A program made the translations under genes and the position numbers. 64,000 bases of DNA. It comes from Pseudomonas sp. PDM04. GTDB lineage: Bacteria > Pseudomonadota > Gammaproteobacteria > Pseudomonadales > Pseudomonadaceae. Shown piece after piece: positions 35,249 to 44,147 of the stretch (the stretch's first letter is position 1; the number at the start of each line of letters is the position of its first letter). Below the pieces are notes generated by a model, which did not search any database, was not told where the DNA came from, and was given only the letters and a program-made list of their open reading frames with translations. Location: NCBI RefSeq assembly GCF_014851765.1, contig NZ_JACVAI010000005.1:522915-586914 (forward strand). The letters run 5' to 3'.

Positions 35249-35471
35249 GGAGAGATTCCTTGCACCTGTAACAACGCCGTGGTTTCGATAGCTCGCCGTG
35301 ACTGCCGGCGATGCTGCCTTCGTCCGTTGTTTACATAAAAGGCGCAAGCGCTCTGGGGCGCCATTCTCCAATTGGTATTAACACCTTGGATAATGACGTG
35401 GGGAGAGGGGGCCGGTGCTGATCGTTCCCACTCGGAGCGTGGAAACGATCAAGGATCGGGGGCCTGAAACG

Positions 35472-36326
35472 TCAGGCGATCGGTCGCCAATGCCCCACCA
35501 TGTGCTCAAGATCGCCGGCACCCATAAGCTGAAAATCGCCGCTGGACCCGGCTGCACTGGCGAGCAGGAAGACCTCGCTGGGCAGCCTCACCGGTTTACG
35601 AAACTGCACCGCGATTTCGATATTTGCCGTCGGCAAATGCTCGGCCAGCGCCGCAAGGGTGCGAGCCTTGATCCACAACCCGTGGGCGATGGCCGTGGGG
35701 AAGCCGAACAGTTTCGCGCTCGCGGCACTGAGGTGAATCGGGTTGTAGTCGCCGGACACTTTGGCGTATTGCCGACCGATGTCCGTGGGGGCTTTCCAGC
35801 GAGTCACTTCGCTTTGCGCCTGTGAGGTCGTCCATTCGTCCTCGACCGGCTCACCCTCGAGCTTCACCCCGCGACAGAGCATCCGGCTCTGCGCCTCCCA
35901 CAGGGGCCCCAACTGATCGTCCAGTGTCGTCAGCAGATCGAACGTCGCGCCCTTGGCGTGGGGTTGCAGGTTCTCCACTCGTACGCCGATCCTCACGCGG
36001 TTCACCCCTCCCAGGGGGCGCAATACGCTTATCCGGTTGCTCAGGTGAATCAGTCCCAGCAGCGGAAACGGAAAGGCCTTGGCCGTGAGCAATTGCATCT
36101 GCAATGCAAACGCCAGGATGTGTGGATAGGTGGGCGGCAGCAGTCCATTGTCGGCGAAGCCGCACACGGAACGGTAGGCGGCCAGGCGTTTGGCATCGAC
36201 GTCGACCCAGCAACGTAAACCGGTGTCGGGTAATGTGCTGCCCGTGATCTTGCGTCGTGTCGCGGCCCGCGCATACAACCCTGGCAAGCCAGGTTCGCGG
36301 TCGAGGGTGTGCCAGTCGGTGATCAT
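35472..36326 (-). CDS. MaoC-like (R)-specific acyl dehydratase
   Basis: A 284-residue double-hotdog protein. The C-terminal half holds the hydratase motif: YAKVSGDYNPIHLSAASAKL with Asp and the His of NPIH, then GFPTAIAHGLW. The N-terminal half (TLPDTGLRCWVDVDAKRLAA, LPPTYPHILAFAL) is the non-catalytic hotdog. Family members hydrate enoyl-CoA/ACP to (R)-3-hydroxyacyl thioesters. The ATG at 36326 lies 4 bp after the stop of the ketoreductase gene, so the two are coupled. The organisation matches HtdX beside FabG4 in mycobacteria. Confidence 0.88.
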   Translation of the reverse strand: MITDWHTLDREPGLPGLYARAATRRKITGSTLPDTGLRCWVDVDAKRLAAYRSVCGFADNGLLPPTYPHILAFALQMQLLTAKAFPFPLLGLIHLSNRISVLRPLGGVNRVRIGVRVENLQPHAKGATFDLLTTLDDQLGPLWEAQSRMLCRGVKLEGEPVEDEWTTSQAQSEVTRWKAPTDIGRQYAKVSGDYNPIHLSAASAKLFGFPTAIAHGLWIKARTLAALAEHLPTANIEIAVQFRKPVRLPSEVFLLASAAGSSGDFQLMGAGDLEHMVGHWRPIA

Positions 36327-36330
36327 ATCG

Positions 36331-37683
36331 TCAGGCCCCCAGAACGCTTTGGCCGCAGACCCGCAGTGCCTGACCGGTGAATGCGCCGGTACCCGGTTGC
36401 GCCAGCCAGGCCACCGCTTCGGCCACGTCCTGCGGCAAGCCACCCTGGCCCAACGAACTCATGCGCCGACCCGCCTCACGCAAGCCGAACGGAATGTGCG
36501 CGGTCATCTGCGTCTCGATGAAGCCGGGGGCCACCGCATTGATGCTGATTCCACGCTCATTGAGCTGCGGTGCCCAGGCTTCGGCCAGGCCGATCAATCC
36601 GGCCTTGCTCGCCGCGTAGTTGGTCTGGCCGCGATTGCCGGCGATGCCACTGATCGACGCCAGCAGAATCACCCGGCCGTTGTCGCGCAAGGTGCCGCTG
36701 TCGAGCAGGGCCCGGGTCAGCACTTGTGGCGCGTTGAGATTGACCGCAAGCACTGCGTCCCAGAATTCCGGGGTCATGTTGGCCAGGGTTTTGTCCCGAG
36801 TGATGCCGGCGTTGTGCACTACGATATCGATCCCGTCAGGCAGGTGTTCGATCAACTGCGCAGCGGCGTCCTCGGCGCAGATGTCCAGGGTAATGCCGCG
36901 CCCACCGAGGCGTGCGGCCAGCGCTTCGAGATCGGTTTTGGCCGCTGGCACATCGAGCACAATGACCTGGGCACCGTCACGGGCCAGGGTTTCGGCGATG
37001 GCCGCACCAATACCCCGCGCCGCGCCGGTGACCAGTGCCTTGCGGCCCGCCAATGGCCGCGTCCAGTCCGTCACTGGCGTGTCGCAGGCGTCGAGGCGGA
37101 TCACCTGTCCGGACACGAAGGCGCTTTTGGGCGAGAGGAAAAACCGCAACGGCCCTTCCAGTTGGTCCTCGGCGCCTGCGCCGACATGAATCAGCTGCAG
37201 GGTGCCGCCGCTGCGCAGTTCCTTGGCCAGCGAACGGCTGAAGCCTTCGATGGCACGTTGCGCGCTGGCGGCGAAGGGATCACTCAAGTCCTGCGGCGCG
37301 CGCCCGAGAATCACCAGGTGCGCGCTGTGATCGAGGTTTTTCATCAACGGCTGAAAGAACTCGCGCAACTGCTTCAGCGCATCGGTGTGCACCAGGTCAC
37401 TGGCGTCGAACACCACCGCCTTGAGTTTGGGGCCGTGGCCGGGAATCCACGGGGTGGCCATCGAAGGCTCGGTGCCGTAGCTGTAGATCGCATCCGTCAG
37501 GCGGTTGGCGAAAGCGCTGACGTTCTCCGCCAGCGGCCCGCCGCCGATCAGCAGCGCCCCCTCGACCGGCCGCAACCGGCCGGCTTGCCAGCGCTCCAGC
37601 CGCACGGGTGACGGCAGACCCAGGGCCCCGACCAGTCGATGGCCGATGGACGAATTGGCGAAGTCGATATAGCGGTCAGACAT
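36331..37683 (-). CDS. High-molecular-weight FabG-type 3-oxoacyl reductase
   Basis: A 450-residue short-chain dehydrogenase, about 200 residues longer than ordinary FabG. The N-terminal half (1-205) is a degenerate flavodoxin-like Rossmann region without a clear NAD motif. The C-terminal half is catalytic: GRKALVTGAARGIGAAIAET (cofactor), NAGITRD, Ser in LLASISGIAG, YAASK (Tyr/Lys) and VAPGFIETQMT. This is the FabG4 architecture, which reduces 3-oxoacyl-CoA with NADH. It sits between the dehydratase and the divergent thiolase gene. Confidence 0.9.
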   Translation of the reverse strand: MSDRYIDFANSSIGHRLVGALGLPSPVRLERWQAGRLRPVEGALLIGGGPLAENVSAFANRLTDAIYSYGTEPSMATPWIPGHGPKLKAVVFDASDLVHTDALKQLREFFQPLMKNLDHSAHLVILGRAPQDLSDPFAASAQRAIEGFSRSLAKELRSGGTLQLIHVGAGAEDQLEGPLRFFLSPKSAFVSGQVIRLDACDTPVTDWTRPLAGRKALVTGAARGIGAAIAETLARDGAQVIVLDVPAAKTDLEALAARLGGRGITLDICAEDAAAQLIEHLPDGIDIVVHNAGITRDKTLANMTPEFWDAVLAVNLNAPQVLTRALLDSGTLRDNGRVILLASISGIAGNRGQTNYAASKAGLIGLAEAWAPQLNERGISINAVAPGFIETQMTAHIPFGLREAGRRMSSLGQGGLPQDVAEAVAWLAQPGTGAFTGQALRVCGQSVLGA

Positions 37684-37792
37684 GGAACGCGCTCCGGTAG
37701 CTGGGGTTCAAAGTGTGGACCACGAATGGCAATCGGTCGTTCGATTCCCGAGATAAAGCCTACGCTTGTGCTTTCAGGCGGACGAAACCGCC

Positions 37793-37883
37793 CTGTGGGA
37801 GCGAGCCTGCTCGCGATGGGGCCCTGTCAGCCAACATGGATGTCGCCTGATCAACCGCCATCGCGGGCAGGCTCGCTCCCAGG
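37793..37883. repeat. REPIN in the fabG/thiolase divergent spacer
   Basis: REP at 37793-37818 and an inverted copy at 37859-37883, with core GGGAGCGAGCCTGCTCGCG. Location between divergent promoters is unusual for these elements, which normally lie downstream of genes. Confidence 0.85.
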
Positions 37884-37920
37884 GGGGAACGCACATTTTT
37901 CGATTCAGAAGGAGCTTTTC

Positions 37921-39198
37921 ATGACTCAGTTGCGCCGCGTCGCGATCATTGGCGGTAACCGCATTCCATTCGCCCGCTCCAATGGGCCTTACGCCACCGC
38001 GAGTAACCAGGCCATGCTCACCGCAGCGCTCGAAGGCCTGATCGAGCGTTTCAACCTGCACGGGCTGCGCATGGGCGAAGTGGCCGCCGGTGCGGTGCTC
38101 AAGCATTCCCGGGACTTCAACCTGACCCGCGAATGCGTGCTCGGCTCGCGACTGTCACCGACCACCCCGGCCTATGACATTCAGCAGGCGTGTGGCACCG
38201 GCCTGGAAGCGGCCTTGCTGGTGGCCAACAAGATCGCCCTGGGTCAGATCGAGTGCGGCATTGCCGGCGGGGTCGACACCACGTCCGACGCGCCCATCGG
38301 CATCAACGAAGGATTGCGCAGGATCCTGCTGCAAGCCAATCGGGCCAAGACCACGGGCGACAAACTGAAGACCTTCCTGCAACTGCGCCCCGGTCACCTG
38401 ATCCCGGAGTTTCCGCGTAACGGCGAGCCGCGCACCGGGCTGTCCATGGGCGATCACTGCGAGTTGATGGCGCAGACCTGGAACATTGCGCGCGCCGAGC
38501 AGGATCAACTGGCGCTGGAGAGTCATCAGAAGATGGCGGCGGCGTATGCCGAGGGCTGGCACAACGACCTGATGACACCGTTTCTCGGCCTGACCCGCGA
38601 CAACAACCTGCGCCCGGACCTGACCCTGGAAAAACTGGCCTCGCTCAAACCCGCCTTCGAGAAAAGCGCCAAGGGCACGCTGACCGCCGGCAACTCGACG
38701 CCACTCACCGACGGCGCATCGCTGGTGCTGCTGGGCAGTGAGGCGTGGGCCAAGGAACGTGGTTTGCCGGTCCTGGCCTATTTGCGTGACGGTGAGGCCG
38801 CCGCCGTGGATTTCGTCAAGGGGGCCGAAGGCCTGCTGATGGCGCCGGTCTACGCGGTGCCCCGCTTGTTGGCGCGCAACGGCCTGACCCTGCAGGACTT
38901 CGACTATTACGAAATCCACGAAGCCTTCGCCGCGCAGGTGCTCTGCACCTTGAAAGCCTGGGAAGACCCGCAGTACTGCCAAACCCGCCTGGGCCTCGAC
39001 GCACCGCTGGGCACCCTCGACCGCAGCCGGCTCAACGTCAAGGGCAGCTCGCTGGCGGCGGGGCATCCGTTCGCGGCCACCGGCGGGCGCATCGTCGCGA
39101 ACCTGGCGAAGTTGCTCGATGTGGCCGGGAAGGGGCGAGGATTGATTTCGATTTGTGCCGCAGGTGGGCAGGGCGTTACTGCCATCCTCGAACGCTGA
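37921..39198 (+). CDS. Acetyl-CoA C-acyltransferase (thiolase, FadI/FadA2-like)
   Basis: A 425-residue thiolase. Catalytic residues are visible: nucleophilic Cys in IQQACGTGLEAALL (about residue 90), His in YYEIHEAFAAQV (about 340) and the C-terminal Cys in ISICAAGGQGVTAI, with the typical GHPFAATGGRIV. The order of segments resembles FadI more than FadA. A GGAG site precedes the ATG at 37921. It is divergent from the fabG-maoC pair; together they could run beta-oxidation or its reverse, exchanging 3-oxo, 3-hydroxy and enoyl thioesters. Confidence 0.93.
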   Translation: MTQLRRVAIIGGNRIPFARSNGPYATASNQAMLTAALEGLIERFNLHGLRMGEVAAGAVLKHSRDFNLTRECVLGSRLSPTTPAYDIQQACGTGLEAALLVANKIALGQIECGIAGGVDTTSDAPIGINEGLRRILLQANRAKTTGDKLKTFLQLRPGHLIPEFPRNGEPRTGLSMGDHCELMAQTWNIARAEQDQLALESHQKMAAAYAEGWHNDLMTPFLGLTRDNNLRPDLTLEKLASLKPAFEKSAKGTLTAGNSTPLTDGASLVLLGSEAWAKERGLPVLAYLRDGEAAAVDFVKGAEGLLMAPVYAVPRLLARNGLTLQDFDYYEIHEAFAAQVLCTLKAWEDPQYCQTRLGLDAPLGTLDRSRLNVKGSSLAAGHPFAATGGRIVANLAKLLDVAGKGRGLISICAAGGQGVTAILER

Positions 39199-39225
39199 TC
39201 TCCTGGACTGAGACCCCATCCCTGA

Positions 39226-39315
39226 TGTGGCCGCGAGCCTGCTTGCGATTGCGATTTGTCGAGGCCTTGTTGGCGAGGATTCCGACGCTATCGCGAGCAG
39301 GCTCGCTCCCACAGT
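39226..39315. repeat. REPIN between thiolase and araC-type gene
   Basis: A slightly degenerate REP at about 39226-39251 and a well-conserved inverted copy at 39288-39315 (core GCGAGCAGGCTCGCTCCCAC). Confidence 0.8.
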
Positions 39316-39382
39316 GTTGAACGGACGTTCGACTTGGCTTAACGTCGTCCCCACCAGACACTCAGCGATACAAGGCTCGTCA

Positions 39383-40174
39383 ATGGCGACTAACGGACAG
39401 CTTTCCCTGGAGCGCGCCATTCCAGTGCTTGGCGCCTTGCCACGCCCGCTCTATGCCCGGGTAGAAAGCCTCAACGCTGGCTCTTGGACCCCCGCCCATC
39501 GCCACGACTGGGTGCAGTTTTCCTACGCAATCAGCGGCGTTCTCGGCGTGCACACCGCCGAGGGCAGCTACTTTGCGCCGCCGCAGTGGGGGATCTGGAT
39601 TCCGGCGGGGGTCGAACATCAGGTCGTGACCTCGATGCGCGCCGAGATGCGCAGCCTGTATGTGCGCCGCGAAGACTGCCGCTGGGCCGAGGACCGGTGT
39701 CGGGTGTTGGAGGTGACGCCGCTGGCGCGGGAGCTGATCAAGAGTTTTTGCCAACTGCCGGTGGAGTATCCACCAGGCGACAGCCCGCAGGCGCGGCTGG
39801 TCAGCGTGTTGCTGGATCAACTGGCGAGCCTGCCGGAAGTCGGCTTCTCGCTGCCGTTGCCCCGTCATGAGCGGTTGTTGGCGCTGTGCAACGAGTTGAT
39901 CGAAACCCCGGAGCACGACGTGACCTTGCAGGAGTGGGCGCAGCGCCTGGGGACGTCGCAGAAGACGCTGATGCGCCTGTTCCAGCGTGAAACCGGCTTG
40001 AGTTTCCGGGGCTGGCGCCAGCGCATGCGATTGCTGTCGTCGTTGAGCCTGCTGGAGGAGGGCGGCAGCGTGACCGATACCGCGTTGGCCTGTGGCTATG
40101 ACTCGACGTCAGCGTTCATAGCGGCGTTCAAGGGGTTGTTCGGCTTTACGCCGGGGGAGTTGTTCCGCCAGTAG
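39383..40174 (+). CDS. AraC-family transcriptional regulator
   Basis: A 263-residue regulator. The N-terminal cupin-like sensor includes AHRHDWVQFSYAISGVLGVH and GIWIPAGVEHQV. The C-terminal double HTH includes TLQEWAQRLGTSQKTLMRLF and VTDTALACGYDSTSAFIAAF, closing with FGFTPGELFRQ. It lies 184 bp downstream of the thiolase on the same strand, with a REPIN between, so it may control the dehydratase/ketoreductase/thiolase cluster. The ligand is unknown. Confidence 0.88.
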   Translation: MATNGQLSLERAIPVLGALPRPLYARVESLNAGSWTPAHRHDWVQFSYAISGVLGVHTAEGSYFAPPQWGIWIPAGVEHQVVTSMRAEMRSLYVRREDCRWAEDRCRVLEVTPLARELIKSFCQLPVEYPPGDSPQARLVSVLLDQLASLPEVGFSLPLPRHERLLALCNELIETPEHDVTLQEWAQRLGTSQKTLMRLFQRETGLSFRGWRQRMRLLSSLSLLEEGGSVTDTALACGYDSTSAFIAAFKGLFGFTPGELFRQ

Positions 40175-40189
40175 GATCGGCGCTGTCTA

Positions 40190-40281
40190 CTGTGGGAGCG
40201 GGCTTGCCCGCGAAGGCAGAGTGTCAGTTGTCACACGTATCGACTGGCACACCGCAATCGCGGGCAAGCCCGCTCCCACAG
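40190..40281. repeat. REPIN between convergent araC-type and chemoreceptor genes
   Basis: Arms at 40190-40216 and 40255-40281, core GGGAGCGGGCTTGCCCGCG, in inverted orientation and ending 9 bp before the chemoreceptor stop codon. Confidence 0.88.
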
Positions 40282-40289
40282 GGAGGATG

Positions 40290-42236
40290 TCAGGTCTTGA
40301 AGCGTCGAACCAACCCGTCCAGTTCACTCGACAACCCTGCCAAACTCTGGGAATCCAGCCGCGCCGAGTTCGCCAGTTCCGCCACCAACTGCGCATCGCC
40401 GTGAATCTGGCTGATGTGCCGGTTGATGTCCTCGGCCACCTGGTGTTGCTCTTCCGCTGCCGTGGCGATCTGGGTGTTCATGTCGCGGATCACGTCCACC
40501 GATTCGCGAATCTGCCCGAAGCTGCTGCGCGCCTCGCCGATGCGGGTCACCGACTGCTGCGACACTTCCAGGCTCGCGTGCATCTGCTGGGTCACCTCGC
40601 TGGTGCGTTTGGCGAGGTTGCCGAGCAGGCCGTCGATTTCCGCCGTGGAGTCGGCCGTGCGTTTGGCCAGCGCCCGCACTTCATCGGCCACCACCGCGAA
40701 ACCGCGACCTTGCTCACCCGCCCGGGCGGCTTCGATGGCGGCGTTCAGCGCCAGCAGGTTGGTCTGTTCGGCGATCGAACGGATCGTCCCGAGAATCGAC
40801 TGGATGTCATTGCTGTCGCGCTCCAATTGTTGCATCGACTGCGCCGACTGTTCGATTTCCTGGCTCAGGCGATCAACGCTGTTCACCGCGGCATCGATCT
40901 GCTGCTGGCCTTCGCGGGCCTGGCGCTGGCCGCTGTCGGCCGACTCGGCGGCCTGGCTGCAGGAGCGCGCGACTTCGTTGGCGGTGGCGACCATTTCGTG
41001 GAACGCGGTGGACACCATGTCCACGGCTTCACGTTGACGACCGGCCGCCTCGGCCATGTCGTGGGAGACCTGGGTCGAGCTCTTGGAGGTGTCGAGGATT
41101 TTGCTCGCGGCGCCGCCGATGCTCTGAATCAGGTTGCGAATCGCCGCCAGGAACTGGTTGAACCAGTTGGCCAGTTGCGCGGTTTCATCGCGACCACGGA
41201 TTTGCAGGCTCTGGGTCAGGTCGCCTTCACCCTGGGCGATGCCTTCCAGGCCGCTGGCCACGCCGCGGATCGGACGTACGATGAGGCTGGCGAAACTGGC
41301 GCCGACGATGGCGAAGAACACGGCCAGCACGGCGGCGATGATCGCGATCAACCAGGTCAGTTGGGTGGCCGAGCTCATCACTTCGCTTTGCTTGATCAGG
41401 CCGATGAAGGTCCAGCCCAATTGTTCCGACGGCCAGACGTTGGCCATGTAGCGCTCGCCGTTGAGTTCGACTTCCACCAGGCCTTTGCCTGCCTTGGCCA
41501 GTTGTGCGTAACCGTCACCGAGGCTGCCCAGGGCTTTGAAGTTATGCTCCGGCTGCTTCGGGTCCACCAGCACGGTACCGGTGTTTTCCAGCAGCATCAG
41601 GTAACCCGATTCGCCCAGTTTGATCTGCTTGACGATCTCGGTGAGCTGCTTGAGCGAGACGTCGATGTTGACCACGCCGCCCTGGGCCCCCAGCTGGTTG
41701 GCCACGGCGCGCACGGTACTGACCAGCACCGCGTCATCGCCGGCCCAGTAGTAGGCTTCGGTCCGCACGGTCTTGCCCGGGTTGGCCATCGCCGTTTTGT
41801 ACCAGGGACGAATGCGCGGATCGTAGTTGGACATTTTGGCGTCGCCCGGCCAGAACGCATAACCACCGCTGGCCAAGCCGTAAGACACGTACGAGTAAGC
41901 CGGATGGCTGGCGGCCAGGGCCGCGAACAAATCAAACAGTTTGGTGTCGATCTCGGTATCGGGGATCTGCGCGGCGTCAGCGCTGACACGGCTCTTCACG
42001 CTGGCGTCGGCCGTCTTGACCAATGGCTGGTTGGCCAGGTACTCGACGTTCTGGCTGATGCCGTCGAAAAACAGCTGCATGGCGTTGCTGACCTGACGAA
42101 TCTCGCGGCCGCTGCCGTCGACGAAGTCGTCCTTGGCATCGCTGCGCAGGTTCAGCACCACCAGGGTGGCGACCAGTACCACGGGCAAGCAGGCGATGAT
42201 TGCAAACGCCCACGTCAACTTCTGTTTGATGTTCAT
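40290..42236 (-). CDS. Methyl-accepting chemotaxis protein with dCache sensor
   Basis: A 648-residue chemoreceptor. The first helix (about 8-28) precedes a periplasmic dCache_1 domain (about 35-270), whose membrane-distal pocket shows YDPRIRPWYKTAM and VVNIDVSLKQL. A second helix (about 275-300), HAMP, and a signalling domain with hairpin tip IAEQTNLLALNAAIEAARAG complete it. It partly resembles the amino-acid-type dCache signature (R-x-W-Y and the distal Asp), so amine or amino-acid ligands are plausible, but the ligand cannot be assigned. It is monocistronic, bounded by a REPIN and a 440-bp divergent spacer. Confidence 0.92.
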   Translation of the reverse strand: MNIKQKLTWAFAIIACLPVVLVATLVVLNLRSDAKDDFVDGSGREIRQVSNAMQLFFDGISQNVEYLANQPLVKTADASVKSRVSADAAQIPDTEIDTKLFDLFAALAASHPAYSYVSYGLASGGYAFWPGDAKMSNYDPRIRPWYKTAMANPGKTVRTEAYYWAGDDAVLVSTVRAVANQLGAQGGVVNIDVSLKQLTEIVKQIKLGESGYLMLLENTGTVLVDPKQPEHNFKALGSLGDGYAQLAKAGKGLVEVELNGERYMANVWPSEQLGWTFIGLIKQSEVMSSATQLTWLIAIIAAVLAVFFAIVGASFASLIVRPIRGVASGLEGIAQGEGDLTQSLQIRGRDETAQLANWFNQFLAAIRNLIQSIGGAASKILDTSKSSTQVSHDMAEAAGRQREAVDMVSTAFHEMVATANEVARSCSQAAESADSGQRQAREGQQQIDAAVNSVDRLSQEIEQSAQSMQQLERDSNDIQSILGTIRSIAEQTNLLALNAAIEAARAGEQGRGFAVVADEVRALAKRTADSTAEIDGLLGNLAKRTSEVTQQMHASLEVSQQSVTRIGEARSSFGQIRESVDVIRDMNTQIATAAEEQHQVAEDINRHISQIHGDAQLVAELANSARLDSQSLAGLSSELDGLVRRFKT

Positions 42237-42677
42237 CCGCGCTCCATATTTTCTTGTAACCCACGTAGTGCAGAGGACTCGCGGAATTATTGGCAGCCAT
42301 AAACGGTGTTGTTGATCCCGATCCTGGGAAGCCGTCGTTTTCTATCGAAACGAGTGTCGGACAATTCACTTTGTTACTGATGACTTCGGCTGCCAAGGCG
42401 GGAAATTGAGGGTTATCGAAAAAAATCCTACGAATGGAGTCGGGCGGTACGTCAGATCATGTCGCCATTCCCCGCGCATCCCTTCTCCAACAAGTGTTGC
42501 GTGCTCGGCTATGATCCTTGGCGGTCGATGGACATCGGCGGAATTTGTCAGGTTTTTCGGCACATTGTGTGCATCTGCAGCGTTCATAGGTCGGCAACCC
42601 CTCCCGCCCGGGAAAGGATTGCCGTATAACGAATGACTTTCGCGTGTTTGGTAATAAAGGACCCACAATAAAAGCTG
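42237..42677. other. Divergent spacer between chemoreceptor and RIO-type kinase
   Basis: No convincing gene in 441 bp. A nested hairpin (CGGCAA 42592-42597 with TTGCCG 42619-42624, inner TCCCG/CGGGA) lies just before a TATAAC that could be a -10 element of the kinase gene. The remainder shows nothing I can name. Confidence 0.4.
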
Positions 42678-43571
42678 ATGAAGACTCCAAAACGCATTGA
42701 ACCCCTGATCGAGGACGGTCTGGTCGACGAGGTGCTGCGCCCACTCATGAGTGGTAAAGAAGCAGCGGTGTATGTGGTGCGCTGCGGCAATCAGCTGCGT
42801 TGCGCGAAGGTCTACAAGGAGGCGAACAAACGCAGTTTTCGTCAGGCGGCCGAATATCAGGAAGGCCGCAAGGTGCGCAACAGTCGGCAGGCCCGGGCCA
42901 TGGCCAAGGGCTCCAAGTTCGGTCGCAAGGAGGCCGAAGACGCCTGGCAGAACGCTGAAGTGGCGGCATTGTTCCGCCTGGCCAATGCCGGTGTGCGGGT
43001 ACCCAAGCCGTATGACTTCCTCGAAGGCGTGCTGCTGATGGAGTTGGTGGCCGACGAGTACGGCGATGCCGCGCCACGCCTGAACGACGTGGTGCTGGAG
43101 CCGGACCAGGCGCGCGAGTATCACGCGTTCCTGATTTCGCAGATCGTGCTGATGCTGTGTACCGGTCTGGTGCACGGTGACCTGTCCGAGTTCAATGTGC
43201 TGTTGACGCCGACCGGCCCGGTCATCATCGACCTGCCGCAAGCGGTCGACGCGGCGGGTAACAACCATGCGTTCAGCATGCTGGAACGGGACGTGGGCAA
43301 CATGGCGTCCTACTTCGGGCGGTTTGCCCCGGAGCTGAAAAACACCCGGTACGCCAAGGAAATGTGGGCCTTGTATGAGGCCGGCACCCTGCATCCGGGC
43401 AGTGTCCTGACCGGCGAATTCGCCGATACGGAAGAACTGGCCGATGTCGGCGGGGTGATGCGCGAAATCGAAGCGGCGCGCCGAGACGAAGAGCGCCGGC
43501 AAGCGGCCCTTGCCGCAGACGATGCGCCACCGAACAAAACCGAAGAGCCGCCGCCTCCGTGGATGCAGTGA
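42678..43571 (+). CDS. RIO-type serine/threonine protein kinase
   Basis: A 297-residue kinase of the RIO1-like bacterial group (P. aeruginosa PA4780 type). ATP-binding region SGKEAAVYVV with the invariant Lys in RCAKVYK, hinge LLMELVADEYG, catalytic loop HGDLSEFNVLL (about 171-181) and metal Asp in VIIDLPQAVD. The C-terminus is charged and Pro-rich (KTEEPPPPWMQ). Bacterial RIO kinases autophosphorylate; physiological targets are unknown. A strong terminator follows. Confidence 0.92.
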   Translation: MKTPKRIEPLIEDGLVDEVLRPLMSGKEAAVYVVRCGNQLRCAKVYKEANKRSFRQAAEYQEGRKVRNSRQARAMAKGSKFGRKEAEDAWQNAEVAALFRLANAGVRVPKPYDFLEGVLLMELVADEYGDAAPRLNDVVLEPDQAREYHAFLISQIVLMLCTGLVHGDLSEFNVLLTPTGPVIIDLPQAVDAAGNNHAFSMLERDVGNMASYFGRFAPELKNTRYAKEMWALYEAGTLHPGSVLTGEFADTEELADVGGVMREIEAARRDEERRQAALAADDAPPNKTEEPPPPWMQ

Positions 43572-43584
43572 TCGGTTGAGACAG

Positions 43585-43612
43585 AAAAAAACCGGCTTCG
43601 GCCGGTTTTTTT
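43585..43612 (+). terminator. Rho-independent terminator after the RIO kinase
   Basis: A perfect 12-bp stem (43585-43596 with 43601-43612), ACCGGC/GCCGGT core, TTCG loop and seven T residues, 13 bp past the stop codon. Confidence 0.95.
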
Positions 43613-43733
43613 ATGGTGGGTGGGTTATGAAGGGGCAACCGCCGCCCGGAGCGCGCCCGTCCCCCCTGTCGAGCGCCTTCCAATCTGGGAGCGGGCCGGC
43701 CGCGAGCACGGCCTGACAGCCAGCACGTCTGTT

Positions 43734-44147
43734 TCAGGCTGGCACCGATGAATCACAACACCCCGACGCCAGATTCTTCAGGATTGGGCAGTCCGGCCGG
43801 TGATCGCCCTGACAATGCTCCACCAGGTCCTGCAGGGTGTCGCGCAACTGGCCCAGCTCGCGGATTTTCTGCTCCAACTCATCGATGTGCTGACGGGCCA
43901 GCGCCTTCACGTCCGCACTGGCACGCTGGCGGTCTTGCCACAGGGCCAGCAGTTTGCCGACCTCTTCCAGGGAAAACCCCAGATCCCGCGAACGCTTGAT
44001 GAACGCCAGCGTGTGCAAGTCGTCATCGCCGTACAGCCGATAGCCGCTGTCGGTGCGATGGGCCGCCTTGAGCAAACCGATGGACTCGTAATAACGGATC
44101 ATCTTCGCGCTCAGGCCACTTTGACGGGCTGCTTGGCCGATGTTCAT
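43734..44147 (-). CDS. cueR: Cu(I)-responsive MerR-family regulator CueR
   Basis: A 137-residue MerR regulator. The N-terminal winged helix (MNIGQAARQSGLSAKMIRYY) and dimerisation helix lead to the metal loop with Cys112 and Cys120 (CQGDHRPDCPILK), the Cu(I)-binding spacing of CueR. A CC pair near the end (residues 130-131) is also typical. The ATG overlaps the copA stop (ATGA), so cueR is the second gene of a copA-cueR operon and autoregulated through the copA promoter. Its operators are seen at 46574 and 47099. Confidence 0.95.
   Translation of the reverse strand: MNIGQAARQSGLSAKMIRYYESIGLLKAAHRTDSGYRLYGDDDLHTLAFIKRSRDLGFSLEEVGKLLALWQDRQRASADVKALARQHIDELEQKIRELGQLRDTLQDLVEHCQGDHRPDCPILKNLASGCCDSSVPA

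Noticed and set aside
40221..42302. Long open frame antisense to the dCache chemoreceptor
   Set aside because: The minus-strand frame contains HAMP and the signalling hairpin; the plus-strand frame is a shadow.
43687..43712. Possible REP at the end of the RIO kinase region
   Set aside because: Only GGGAGCGGGC survives and no inverted partner can be found.
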